From: Devosia sp. A8/3-2
GTDB lineage: Bacteria > Pseudomonadota > Alphaproteobacteria > Rhizobiales > Devosiaceae
Assembly: GCA_025452255.1 (NCBI GenBank)
Contig: CP104975.1
Coordinates: forward strand, 248,001 to 312,000
Reading direction: 5' to 3'
DNA length: 64,000 nucleotides
This document shows positions 37,997 to 47,232 of this stretch, piece after piece (position 1 is the first letter of the stretch; every line of letters begins with the position of its first letter). The notes below the pieces were generated by a model. It worked only from the letters and a program-made list of their open reading frames with translations, was not told where the DNA came from and searched no databases. Both the position numbers and the translations under genes were made by a program.

Positions 37997-38508
37997 ATGG
38001 AGGAGGGTCCGTTGAAAGCAAGAAACTATCCCGACATTGCCACAGGCGCCGTCTTCACTCTTGGCGGACTATTCATTCTGAGCCGGGCGCTATCCATTCA
38101 CTCCATGCCCGGTCTGCCTGTGGGCCCCGGCCTGTTTCCCACTGTTACCGGTGGTGCCATGGCCTTTTTGGCCTGGTTCTGACCGTCCGGGGCTGGCTTT
38201 TGGCGCCCGACGAGGATGTGCCGCTGCTGCCCGAAGAGTCGTCAGGCGAACAGGCGGTGCTCTATGCGCCGCCCAATTTCTTCAGCCCCTTCGTTTTGGG
38301 CACTCTGGGATGCGTGCTGGCTAGCATTCTCTTGATGCCGTTGCTGGGCTTCCTCATTACCGGCCTTCTCTTCACCTTTGCGATTGTGCTGTTGAGCGGC
38401 GGCAAGCTGCGCTCGGCGCTGATCTTCAGCCCTCTGGCCGCAATCGCGATCTATGCCATGTTTGCGTATGGCTTCCGGGTGCCTTTGCCCCGTGGAATTT
38501 TGGGGTAG
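37997..38508 (+). CDS. TctB-family small membrane subunit (one frame break)
   Basis: About 170 residues with four hydrophobic helices: GAVFTLGGLFILSRALSI, the MPGLPVGPGLFPTVTGGAM loop typical of TctB, then after a break near 38175 two helices in LGTLGCVLASILLMPLLGF and the C-terminal pair. The ATG at 37997 is followed by GGAGGAGGG, which looks like the ribosome-binding site for a TTG at 38012. Either start is possible. It lies 2 bases before the TctA gene. Confidence 0.8.
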
Positions 38509-38510
38509 TT

Positions 38511-40010
38511 ATGGACGCCTTCCTGCAAGCCTTCGGGCTAGTTTTCACTGCCGAGACCTTACTTGTCATTACCGGCTCGGCCATTTTCGGTCTCTTCGTC
38601 GGCGCCCTGCCCGGCCTGACCGCCACCATGGCGACAGCTCTGCTGGTGCCTGTCACCTTCTACATGGCGCCCATTCCGGCCATTGCCACGATCATTTCCT
38701 GCACCGCCATGGCGATCACTGCTGGCGACTTACAGTACCCTGCTGCGCATTCTCGGCACGCCGGCTTCGGCCGCCTATGTGGAAGACAGTTACCGCATGG
38801 CGCAAAAGGGCCAGGCGGGCCTTGCCATCGGCATTGGCGTCATCGGTTCGGTACTGGGCGGGCTTTTCGGCTTCGTTTTCCTAATGTTCACCGCGCCAGC
38901 CCCGGCCAAGTTCGCGTTGGGCTTCTCAAGTTTTGAATATTTCTGGCTGGCAGTGCTTGGCCTGTCTTGCGCCGCGCTCATCTCCTCGGGTGGCATGGCC
39001 AAGGGCGCGCTGTCGCTACTGCTCGGCCTATTCATCGCCCGGTGGGGCTGGATCCGTTGATGGGGTCGCAGCGCTTCACTTTTGGGCTGACCGAGTTGGC
39101 CGGCGGTATCAGTTTCATCCCGGCGATGATCGGAATGTTCGCGCTGGCCGAGATCATGCGAGCGGGCCGCACTGGCGCACCGGCCATTATCCAGGATAAT
39201 TCCCGCAACCCATTCAAGGGCACGCTCAAGGTGCTCTGGAAATATCGCAAGAACCAGATCCGCGGCTCAATCATCGGCAGCCTGATCGGCGCCCTGCCCG
39301 GCGTGGGCGGCGATCTGGCCACTGGGTCACCTATACGCTGGCCAAAAAGACCTCCAAGACACCCGAACTCTTTGGCAAGGGCCATCCCGAAGGGCTTGTG
39401 GAAGCTGGCGCGACTAATAACGCAGCACTAAGCGCCTCGTGGATTCCGGCCATGGTCTTCGGCATTCCAGGCGATGCGGTGACAGCCATCGCTGTTGGCG
39501 TGCTGGTGATGAAGGGACTGGATCCCGGTCCACAATTGCTCACCGTGCATCCGGAGAACTTCTATGCCGTGATGCTGGTCTTCGTCATCGCCAATATCCT
39601 TATGCTGCCGCTTGGCTACGTGGCCGCCCGAACCGCGCTGGATCTTCGAAGTGCCGAGAGCGCTTCTGAATGCGGCTATCCTGCTCTTTTGTATCGTTGG
39701 CTCATTCTCCGTCAACAATACCATGTTTGGCGTCGGCATCATGTTGGTGCTGGGCATTGTCGCCTATGTCCTCGAGCGGCGACAGTTCGCCATCGCGCCG
39801 ATTATTCTGGGGATCGTGTTGGGACCATTGGTCGAGACAAACTTTACGACATCTATGATCATTACCAGCGGCAACTTTGCTGGCTTCTTCGGCCGCCCGA
39901 TCGCCGGTGTGCTGGGCGCAGCAACGATCATTATCTGGGGCTCGGCGATCTTTGCTACGATACGCCGCACAATGATCGAGCGATCACAGGCGCTGCCTGT
40001 AGCACACTAG
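38511..40010 (+). CDS. TctA-family large permease subunit (frame broken)
   Basis: About 500 residues after correction with 10-12 membrane helices. The conserved TctA features are GALPGLTATMATALLVPVTF near the start, TLLRILGTPASAA, IIGSLIGALPGVGGDLA, the ATNNAALSASWIPAMVFGIP loop and LDPGPQLL. Breaks lie near 38730, 39057, 39325 and 39650. All expected segments are present, so I treat the gene as intact with indels. It completes the tripartite tricarboxylate-type transporter with the two genes before it. Confidence 0.85.
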
Positions 40011-40183
40011 GTAGCGCCCGAACCGCTTGGCCGCGCTGATCCGTGGCCGAGTTTCTTATCCGGTCGGCCATTGAGAATGCGCACTGAGTATCCGGGGATG
40101 TATGGTGAGCGTTGTGGAGTAGGACGTCACTCCGGCGATGCCCCGCTTATGCGCGGCCCGAATTCAGCAGTTGGTCGGCAGCA

Positions 40184-40564
40184 TTATCGCTCCTGCTCAT
40201 CGCTCCAGCCCTTTGCCCATAGCAGGCCAATGATCCCGCCCTTTGAGGACGGAAGTATCATGAGGGGTACGACAACGGATAACGGCACAAGAACATACAG
40301 ATAGATCAAGGGGCTACCGTGACCGCTGAGCTCCATCTCCAGCATCACGAAGCCGATGACATGAACCATGACAGTTATCACGATGAGCGGCAAAAAGAGC
40401 CCGACCTTGTATGCCGCTAACGGTTCATTGCAGACTGCACAATTATCCACCTGCTCTATGTAGTGGTGGAAAAGCCAACCCTTGCCGCATCGTGGACACT
40501 GGCATTTGATGCCCCGCCAGATGGACGGCCGGGCAGGATTTGACGATTGCAGATCGTTGCTCAT
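40184..40564 (-). CDS. DUF983 membrane protein
   Basis: Intact 126-residue protein. A zinc-ribbon-like N-terminus (CQCPRCGKGWLFHHYI, then NCAVCNEPL) precedes two membrane helices (LFLPLIVITVMVHVIGFV and YLYVLVPLSVVVPLMI). This is the DUF983 pattern. Members are found near cytochrome-oxidase or other genes, without a proven role. ATG at 40564 begins the conserved part; the frame is open to 40585. Confidence 0.78.
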   Translation of the reverse strand: MSNDLQSSNPARPSIWRGIKCQCPRCGKGWLFHHYIEQVDNCAVCNEPLAAYKVGLFLPLIVITVMVHVIGFVMLEMELSGHGSPLIYLYVLVPLSVVVPLMILPSSKGGIIGLLWAKGWSDEQER

Positions 40565-40695
40565 GACGGATGCTCCATTGCCCACTTAACGTAGCGCGTC
40601 GCCGTAAGGCTGCAGGTTTGCCTGAGCAAACAGCTTGCCCTCCCCGTCGGCCGGACCGCATCGGCTCGGACAGAACGCAGCGCCGACTGCGTGAG

Positions 40696-40878
40696 ATGAC
40701 GGAGATCGTCAATAAGGTCGAGCCTCGCTTCGGCTCGGCGCTGATGGCCTACGCTTGGTACCGCTCCGAGCCCCTGCCCGGCTTTTCTGGTCAGACTGCA
40801 ATGCAATTGGTCCGCGATGGACGTGCCGGCGACGTGCTCGACTATATCGACGCGGTTGACGCCGGCGTTCACGCTTAG
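40696..40878 (+). pseudogene. C-terminal half of an Xre/MbcA/ParS-type antitoxin
   Basis: The frame encodes VEPRFGSALMAYAWYRSEPL and GFSGQTAMQLVRDGRA, the toxin-binding C-terminal domain (DUF2384) of antitoxins that pair with RES toxins. The usual N-terminal helix-turn-helix region is missing. The frame is open back to 40570 but reads as unrelated sequence overlapping the DUF983 promoter. It is followed directly by a RES-type toxin. Loss of the DNA-binding half would remove autoregulation but may keep neutralisation. Confidence 0.65.
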
Positions 40879-41384
40879 GTCGGTCGGCGCGCTTCCAAGG
40901 CAGAACTCTACCGGGCGCTGAACCCGATCTATGCTCGTGAGCCAATGTCGGGAGGTGGAGCTGAGCTCTACGGCGGTCGCTTTAATCGGAAGGGAACGCC
41001 CGCCCTCTATATGTCTTTGTCGGTCATGGCAGCGTTGCGGGAAGCAAACCGAGGCCGGCAGCCTGCAACCGACGATGCCGGTATCCTACGATGCGGATAT
41101 CACGAGTGTTTTCGACAGTCGGAATAAAGCAGCCTTGCAGGCGGAGAATATGGACATGGCCCTTCTCGCCGATCCGACTCGGCGAGATCAGATGAAAACG
41201 GCCGGGAATCCACAACACAAGCCTTTACTCGAAAGCTCGCCGCGGCCGCTATCATGGATTGCTCGTCAGGAGCTTCGCTCCCGGCGTAAGCCGTGATGAT
41301 CTCAACCTCGTCCTCTGGAAATGGAGCGAGATGGCGCCCTGCCGGCTCACGCTGATAGATGACGAAAACCGCCTGTTCCCATAG
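40879..41384 (+). CDS. RES-domain toxin (frame broken several times)
   Basis: The order of motifs fits a RES NAD-degrading toxin of about 165 residues: LYRALNPIYAREPMSGGGAE, LYGGRFNRKGTPALYMSLS, YDADITSVFDSRN, DPTRRDQMK and, in a further frame, DDLNLVLWKWSEM, ending ENRLFP at 41384. The arginine, tyrosine and glutamate region that forms the active pocket is present in the first segment. Breaks lie near 41030, 41220 and 41285. Because the antitoxin is also truncated, this pair may be decaying rather than only badly sequenced. Confidence 0.65.
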
Positions 41385-41518
41385 CGGCAAACAGTACTGG
41401 TCCTCAACGCCAGCAAGAGGGAAAGTCTGGTCTGCGTATCCCATCCTGAAGGACTGACTGCGCCCCGTCGAAATCTTGTCGCAAGACGAGCGAGCCGTTT
41501 AGCCAATCTTCCAAGGGG

Positions 41519-41834
41519 TCAACCGCAGCTCGCGCGGACCAAGTTACCGGATGCATCCGTTTCGAGATTCAAGCGATCTTCGCTGTAGTTTTGGATCACT
41601 GCTTGACCGGGGGCAATGACTCGCACGTCCCCTTTCGACCTTACGGCAACGCCACCGACCGTGGCGTCGGATGCCGAAGTTCCCCTCACTGGCTGGCCGA
41701 GCTGATTTTGAAGTTCGGACGCCCCACAATCCGCTGGCGGTGGCAGCTGAGCGGCAGGCGGGGTAGTGTTGGAGCATCCTGCAAGAATTGTGGCGATTGC
41801 AGAGCGCTACGCTTGTTTGAAGTCGGAAAGACAT
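41519..41834 (-). CDS. Peptidase-inhibitor I78-like lipoprotein (one frame break)
   Basis: About 105 residues. ATG at 41834 follows GGAGGTGTCG. After a break near 41812 the frame reads AIATILAGCSNTTPP, a lipobox with the Cys to be lipidated, then CGASELQNQLGQPV, VRVIAPGQAVIQNYSEDRLN and a final ASCG. The Cys pair, the QLGQPV helix start and the VI-PG-----Y--DRLN-- pattern match the potato-inhibitor-like I78 family, small periplasmic serine-protease inhibitors. The single indel hides it from ordinary gene calling. Confidence 0.7.
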
Positions 41835-41906
41835 CGACACCTCCTGTTTAGCGAGCCACACCATCGGCAGATAAAGGCCAATTTGCGGCCTGCGGCGTTA
41901 GGGCAC

Positions 41907-42375
41907 TCACGGTTCGGCCAACAGAGCACGCATGGCCGCGGCTTCCTTCTTTTCGAGACGGGGCAGGAGCACGCGGATGGTCTCCCCGCCCACTATCTTG
42001 CCGTCACGATAATAGAGCCAGTCCGAAATGATCTCGGGATCAACTGCAACACGCTCGCCATAGGAGACAGTGTGGACATTGACCGGCTCGTTAGAGATGA
42101 CGCAGGTAGCGGCCTTGGCATTGCCCTCGATCTCGCCACACCAGAAATGTTCGGTGCTGGCATTGTCGGAAATGCCGAGCTTGAGGGAAAAATCCCCCTC
42201 ATTGGGGGCGGGGTCAGCAAAACGCGCCCAGAAGTCGGGCAACGCAGCGCGCCTTATCCATGGCGGCATTCATCTGCGCATCGTCCCTGTAAACATCGAC
42301 AACCTGATCCTCGGCTAAAGCTGGGGCGGCAAGGGCCAGAGCGAATACGAGCGCGGCGATGGGTTTGGCGAGCAT
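41907..42375 (-). CDS. Secreted DUF2314 protein (one frame break)
   Basis: About 155 residues. The signal peptide (KPIAALVFALALAAPALA) starts at ATG 42375, which follows a strong AAGGAGGATTGCTC. The mature part has DDAQMNAAMDKARA, then after a break near 42255 LPDFWARFADPAPNEGDFSL, FWCGEIEGNAKAATCVISNE and ISDWLYYRDGKIVGGETIRV. This is the DUF2314 signature. The role is unknown. Two cysteines may form a disulfide in the periplasm. Confidence 0.75.
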
Positions 42376-42504
42376 GAGCAATCCTCCTTGAGCGAGAAAC
42401 AGGAGCAGCAGATTATTCCAAAAATACGACAGCCGGACGCCCGCGGGTTCGGAACAAACGAGCGGCCGCTCTGGTGCCGGTGGGCATTTCAGAGCTTAAG
42501 GGGG

Positions 42505-42894
42505 TCAGGAAATGTATATGCCCGTAAGGCTGCGCATTTGCGCTGGAAACTCCTGCTTGAGCTGGCAGACATCGTGGCCCTCGACGACCTTGATCACCTG
42601 ACCAGCCAGTGTCAGCATGAAGTCATCGTCGGATTTGCCATCCGCAAAATCATAGCGGAAGTGCTCCATGACGAGCGTGCACTTGCCGGCTTCTTCCGCA
42701 TAGGTTTTGCCGTCACCTACGGGAAGGAAGGTCAGGCAGTCCTCACCGTCCTTGGTGCAGATTGTGATGTTCTCGCTCCGGGGAAATGTACTGAGCCGAA
42801 ATCCCAGAGCTTTGTTCTCGTAGGAAGGCCCCACCGCGTAGCTGGCGCTGGCGAGGGCAACATAAACGGCAATCACGCAGAGCACTCGGTTCAC
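42505..42894 (-). CDS. Secreted protein of unknown function (129 aa)
   Basis: A GTG at 42894, preceded by GAAAGGCG, starts a good signal peptide (NRVLCVIAVYVALASASYA). Longer starts at 42918-42945 add residues without a ribosome-binding site. The mature domain has four cysteines (TICTKDGEDCLTF, GKCTLVMEHF, HDVCQLKQ) and alternating strands. I do not recognise a family. It lies in a row of small secreted proteins on the same strand. Confidence 0.55.
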   Translation of the reverse strand: MNRVLCVIAVYVALASASYAVGPSYENKALGFRLSTFPRSENITICTKDGEDCLTFLPVGDGKTYAEEAGKCTLVMEHFRYDFADGKSDDDFMLTLAGQVIKVVEGHDVCQLKQEFPAQMRSLTGIYIS

Positions 42895-42909
42895 GACACG
42901 CCTTTCTGA

Positions 42910-43330
42910 ATAGAACATTCGGGGCATAGCATTGCGTCTGGCCAAGGTGAAGGATCAATCCGCTATATGGCCTGACTGAGACTGCACACCTTTGAGGCCT
43001 CCCCAGCCGCCGCTGGTGGGCCTTCCCTATTTCCACTACGAACCTAAAAGCCCGCACAAAGGGCCTAGAGAGAGTGCCAGAGCCCTCTGGCCCTCCCGTT
43101 GAGCGTCGGTGGGGGTACAGGCGTCCAAACCGCCCCGTCGACGCCTAATTTAACGTCCGACCAACGGGCTTTTTATTGCCGGAATCCTGGGGCCTTTATT
43201 GCTTAGGTCCGCTGGCTCAACTGGAGGACTCAGGGAGGGCAACGAGCCCCCAAAATCCTTGTCCTCCCGATTCCTCTCAGGGATGAGGTTGATGCGCTGT
43301 GACTCCTCAAGGAGGCGCTAACCAATGCCC
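42910..43330. other. Intergenic stretch, no gene seen
   Basis: About 420 bases with several short GC-rich inverted segments but no convincing coding sequence or RNA gene. It may hold the end of the leftward gene at 43331 and the promoter of the next. Confidence 0.4.
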
Positions 43331-43570
43331 TCAAATCCAGCTGGTGCCATTCCCGGTGGAACATCCGTACGGCGGTACGGCGCCAGCAAAATTGGATTGC
43401 AGCTTGTCGCACCCCCATTTGCGAATGGGCTCCGGCATGCGGCTGTTGAGCTCAATTCCGACTTCTTGGTAAGGACTCTCTGTGTTGGTGACGTAGCGGT
43501 ACCAAAAGCCACCAAGCACAACGAAAAACACAACCACGACAATGACGGCCGGGCGAAGCAGTTTGCTCAT
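43331..43570 (-). CDS. Small membrane-anchored protein (79 aa)
   Basis: ATG at 43570 follows AAGGGAACC. One N-terminal helix (LLRPAVIVVVVFFVVLGGFW) leads to a short extracytoplasmic tail with two cysteines (KWGCDKL and YGCSTG). No family recognised. Confidence 0.45.
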   Translation of the reverse strand: MSKLLRPAVIVVVVFFVVLGGFWYRYVTNTESPYQEVGIELNSRMPEPIRKWGCDKLQSNFAGAVPPYGCSTGNGTSWI

Positions 43571-43879
43571 TTGGTTCCCTTCGGCTGCACGGTGCTGCAG
43601 CGGCACTGCCGGTTACTTCGCATGGCGTTGTAAATCCAGTCCCATGTTTGCGACTGGCCAGAGTGTCCGGCCGCTGCTGCTCGGGGGATGAACACCCGCC
43701 CTGCCTCCGGTCCGAATGTGGATGCTGACGGCTTTCATGGTGATCCCTCGCCCACTTAAGACGCTGAACCCGGCGCCGCAGCGGCTGGCCCCTCCTCTTA
43801 TTTTGGCAATGAGACCTTCCCCGCCAATTCCGCATTGTGTCGGCTAAGCCTTGTCAGACGGAGCCCTATGGTAGATGAC
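43571..43879. other. Intergenic stretch, no gene seen
   Basis: About 310 bases. No frame with convincing composition and no recognisable RNA or repeat. Confidence 0.4.
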
Positions 43880-44380
43880 CTAGAAGCGAAATTGGTCGCC
43901 CGAGAGCGGGCTGCAGGAGATACCGTCCAAGGCGCAAACTGCTCGTGCCGAGGCCGGTCGCCACGCCGCCGCTATGGACAGAACCCGCACGGGACTCATC
44001 GCTTGTTGCGGGGAAAATAGGCGGAGGTTTTGGACCTTGCTCTTCGCTCTCCCGTAAAAACGCAAAAAGCCACGGAACCGGTCAACCCGGTTGCCCGGTT
44101 CGATGCGGCTCATCGCGTAGTCGCCCCACATTAGGCCGTCGTCGTGTCGGCCGGGGGTGTATGGGACAGTCTGGAGTTCCTCGCCGGTCGCTCCATCGAA
44201 CACGGTGAGGTACTCCGGGCCGTCGAGGATGAAGCCCTCAAAGTTCCGCAATACGAAGGACGATGTCCAGATAGGTGCGTACTATCGGCCAGATGCCAGC
44301 ATAAGCCATGTCTCATATTCAGTGCCGATGAAATCGACGCTGGCCAAGAACTGTTGATAATCCGAATGCTAAACTGCCAG
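43880..44380 (-). pseudogene. Fragment of a rhamnogalacturonan-lyase-like (PL11-type) protein
   Basis: A 123-residue frame holds NFEGFILDGPEYLTVFDGAT, GEELQTVPY, WGDYAMS and GNRVDRF. In family-11 rhamnogalacturonan lyases the run G-PE-L-VFDG-TG-EL----Y, then WGD, then GNR-DRFL is a strongly conserved block, so the match is specific even though short. The N-terminal two thirds and C-terminal end are absent or in other frames. No signal peptide or start is visible. It is likely a remnant of a pectin-degrading gene. The flanking DNA carries a toxin-antitoxin pair. Confidence 0.5.
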
Positions 44381-44505
44381 CACTGGCACACAAGCACGCT
44401 TGAACTCCATCATATGTGCGCCACGGGTCGAGCTACACAAGGTAGCTGCAATGTGAGATCGTGCGAAGGGTTCCACGAACCTCTCAGCCGTCGGCAATTC
44501 GGCCC

Positions 44506-44823
44506 TCAATTCTCACTGTCGATTCTCTCCGCCAGTCGCGTCATGAGGTCCATGCGCTCATGAAAAATCGCCACGATCAACGCGGGCGCACTCTCACGCG
44601 GCAAGCAAAAGACGTAGTGGTGTTCGCAATGTGCCATCCGCAGCGCAGGATAGAGTTTGCTCAAGTTCTTGAACGCGCCCTGTCCGGCTGCAAGGGTGAC
44701 AATGCCCTGTTCCAGCTTGGCGACATAGCAGCGCACCTGCGCATCGTCCCATTGTTTGCGTGTGTAGCGGATGATGTCGCGCATATCGGCTTCTGCCTCG
44801 GCCATAAGGATATAGGCCGTCAA
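44506..44823 (-). CDS. RelE/ParE-family toxin
   Basis: Intact 105-residue toxin of the ParE fold: YILMAEAEADMRDIIRYTRK at the N-terminus, then LRMAHCEHHYVFCLPRES and ALIVAIFHERMDLMTRLAER, the strand-strand-helix end of the family. ATG overlaps the antitoxin stop by 4 bases, so both are translated together. Members inhibit gyrase or cut mRNA. The ParE side (no obvious RelE catalytic set) is favoured. Confidence 0.85.
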   Translation of the reverse strand: MTAYILMAEAEADMRDIIRYTRKQWDDAQVRCYVAKLEQGIVTLAAGQGAFKNLSKLYPALRMAHCEHHYVFCLPRESAPALIVAIFHERMDLMTRLAERIDSEN

Positions 44824-45065
44824 GCACGATCCCCAGCGAGCTCTTCATCAAGGATTTCGCCGATGCTCTTGGAGGACACATTTCCTGCAAGTCCATTTTT
44901 AATGCGACTTCCCAGCAGGTCATTCAGCTCCCGCCATGCCTGATCCGCATCGCCGGGGAACAAGCGTTCAAGGGCGTATTGTTTGATGGTCTTGCCCTGC
45001 AAGGCGGCTAGCGCCTTAAGGCTTTGATGCTGCTGGTCCGTTATGTCGATTGTCAGGCGGCTCAT
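44820..45065 (-). CDS. Ribbon-helix-helix antitoxin (ParD-like)
   Basis: 81 residues from ATG 45065 (GGAGAATATCCT upstream). The N-terminal RLTIDITDQQHQSLKALAAL is a ribbon-helix-helix DNA-binding start, and the acidic C-terminal half (SIGEILDEELAGDRA) would wrap the toxin. The palindrome at 45092-45113 just upstream is the likely autoregulatory operator. Frame choice is fixed by the toxin overlap. Confidence 0.82.
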   Translation of the reverse strand: MSRLTIDITDQQHQSLKALAALQGKTIKQYALERLFPGDADQAWRELNDLLGSRIKNGLAGNVSSKSIGEILDEELAGDRA

Positions 45066-45091
45066 AGGATATTCTCCGTAGATTACACAAA

Positions 45092-45113
45092 CCCACATTA
45101 GCACATATGTGGG
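45092..45113. promoter_or_regulatory. Palindromic operator of the ParDE-type pair
   Basis: CCCACAT, 8-base spacer, ATGTGGG, about 27 bases upstream of the antitoxin start. It fits an RHH dimer site. Confidence 0.5.
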
Positions 45114-45148
45114 CGCAACACTACCCAGCGATCATTGCGGTGTTCTCA

Positions 45149-45292
45149 TCACTCCTCGTGGACGACTTCCGGCACCAGAAGTTCTATTTCGTCACGATCC
45201 ACCGGGTCTCCCAGCAGCGTGAGGAGCGGCAGGTTGCGATAGTCCTTGGCAAGGTCGAGCCACACGCTCGTATCGATCAGGAGTTTGAGCAT
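45149..45292 (-). pseudogene. Truncated PIN-domain (DUF4935-like) gene
   Basis: ATG at 45292, preceded by a strong AGGAGGAACGCG, encodes MLKLLIDTSVWLDLAKDYRN and then EIELLVPEVV, the N-terminal strand and first acidic residues of a PIN ribonuclease. It stops after 47 residues, about a quarter of a normal PIN protein. It lies 14 bases downstream of the HipA-type gene, so it was the second gene of that operon. The ParDE-type module begins where the PIN gene is cut, which suggests an insertion or recombination there. Confidence 0.65.
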
Positions 45293-45305
45293 CGCGTTCC
45301 TCCTT

Positions 45306-47140
45306 CTAGGTGAGGGATTCAAGGCGCTCTTTGACGAGCGCGCGCATGGCCGCCCCGCGTCCGCCGCGGGCGAGGCCGGCTCCACCAGCGGCACGGGGCC
45401 CGGGCCGCCTAGCGCGTGCGAGTGCGGATGCCAGTTCATCAATGGCCGCGTCCGCGTCGGCAGCCCTGAGGCCGGCGGTGGCGGCGAGGGCCTTGAAGTC
45501 GGCGCGGCGCAGGCGGTCATCCTTGCCGTTGAGCTTCAGGGCCATGCGGTCGCGCGCAAGGCGCGGGAAGACGCGGGTGGTCACAGCGTCATAGAGCGGC
45601 GCGACGCGCACGCTCGCGAACGTATCGCTGCCGGGCTCCACGATCTTCAGGAGAGCCGGGTTCTTGAGGTGCATGTCGCCGTCGGCAATCAGCCAGGGCG
45701 AACAGCGCGCTTCAGTATGAGGAGCAGGTCAGCATCGGGATCTGTTGAAAGAGGCCGCACGGCGCGGGCGACGCGCTCGATCGTGCCGTCATACTTGGCA
45801 GAGGTCGGCACCCCCAGCACCGATGCGAAATCCTCAAGCGCGAGGAACCGCATATCATTGTCACCCCGGCGGATGTCGAAGCGCTCGACCAGCAAGGCGG
45901 GCGGCATGCCGTCGGGCATCGCGACGAGCGCCATGGCGGGCACCTCAAAGCCCGCCGCCGCGCCCAGCGTCAGCGCCTGCCATTCGATGATGGGCAGCAT
46001 GTCAAAGCCGCTGGTGCCGGCGGGCTTGAGGATATGCGTGAAGGGACGGCCCTCGCTCGGAATGAGCGCGCCATCGTGTGCCGGAACATCGGGGCCTTGA
46101 TCTGTATCCCCGAAAGGCGCAGGGTATCGCTGCGCGCAAAAATCGCGGCGAGGTTGGCTTCAAAGCTTTCCTCGATGGTGGTGCGGCCGGGTCCTTCATA
46201 GCGGCCGGTGAATACACCGCCGTTCCTATAAGCGGACAGGCGCGTACTGAGAATGTCAGCGGGCAGGGACGCCAGTTCCTTTTGCGTCTCGACGATCGTG
46301 ATGTTCGACATGTAGCGCCGGCCCGCGCGCAGCTGCGCGCGCTCGTCGCGCTCTGCCGAGAACCGATTCCAGCCAGCCTTCAGGCAGCAGGGAGACGATG
46401 AAGGGCGGCAGCTGGCCGGGCACGGTCTGGCGCACGAGCGGCGGACCTTTTTGGTCGGAAGGTTTCCAACGCCACTCAAAGCCGTCGTGGGTGAGATTGC
46501 CGATCGGTTTCTGATGCCGGGCGACGATCAGGTCCAGAGCGGCTTCGTTCCGCGCGGGTGCGGCGGCAGGGCGGCGTAGAAGGAGACGCTCGGCCTGTTC
46601 GCCTTCGCGGTACCACTCATTCTCGCGGGCGAGCGTCCACACCGCGTCGGCGGCTTTCTGGGCGCTGCCATATTCCTCGATGAGGCGCTGCACGATCGTC
46701 TCACGCATGGCTTCGTCAAGAGACTGCGCGTGCTCGCTGCGAATACGGAATGCTTCGAGAAAGCGTTGACGCAATGCGGAGACCGTGACGGTGAACTCGC
46801 CCATCCCGTCATCGACGACGGCGGAGGCGACGGAAGGGTGTGCGGGCGCTGCGTTCTGTATGATCTCGAGGGCCCGCAGCCGTGTACGTTGAATCCGCCG
46901 CCCGCTGATGAACAGACGACCGTCGCGTGTCGGTCCGAGCAGGACGGCAGTGGCGGCAGACAGGTAAGCCTGCGGATAGAGGTAGCGCGCGATCCGGACC
47001 GCATGCTTCATCACCATCGCGTCGACATCATCGCCCGCATCAACGTAAACGCCCCGCATCAGCTGGACGAGCTTCCCGGTCTCGGCCTGATAGTGGCTGC
47101 GGGTCTTGTCTATGTTCTCGCCGACGAGGAAAAGGGCCAT
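45306..47140 (-). CDS. AbiEi-like/HipA fusion: winged-helix regulator joined to a HipA kinase (frame broken)
   Basis: About 611 residues after correction. Residues 1-190 lack the HipA fold but show LVQLMRGVYVDAGDD and YLSAATAVLLGP, the winged-helix and following domain seen in AbiEi-type antitoxin regulators. A HipA-type region follows (EWRWKPSDQKGPPLVRQTV, ITIVETQKELASLPADIL, SGIQIKAPM). The kinase core is complete: IIEWQALTLGAAAGFEVP, ALLVERFDIRRGDND, and the catalytic loop WLIADGDMHLKNPALLK with YDAVTTRVFP after it. Breaks lie near 46360, 46080 and 45710. The N-terminal half reads without a break from 47140. Two tandem operators lie just upstream. A self-regulating toxin, with the antitoxin fused at its front, is a reasonable guess. 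Confidence 0.75.
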
Positions 47141-47144
47141 TAGT

Positions 47145-47232
47145 CTAACTTTCGCGTATATCAGATACGAGAAAGTTAGGTTTTAGGCCTCCAAATGTCA
47201 ACTTTCGCGTGTTTGAAATACGAGAAAGTTAG
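47145..47232. promoter_or_regulatory. Two tandem inverted-repeat operators upstream of the AbiEi-HipA fusion
   Basis: Copy 1 is 47145-47159 (CTAACTTTCGCGTAT) with 47165-47179 (ATACGAGAAAGTTAG). Copy 2 is 47198-47212 with 47218-47232. Spacers are 5 bases each and the copies repeat every 53 bases. Copy 1 begins 4 bases before the ATG, so it covers the place of a ribosome-binding site, none of which is visible. Confidence 0.75.

Noticed and set aside
41100..41506. Minus-strand open frames across the RES toxin region
   Set aside because: They are shadows of the RES coding sequence, with no start signal and no family pattern.
47145..47232. Repeats at the HipA promoter as a short CRISPR array
   Set aside because: There are only two copies, each an internal inverted repeat, with no equal-sized unique spacers and no cas genes. 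Operator pair is the simpler reading.
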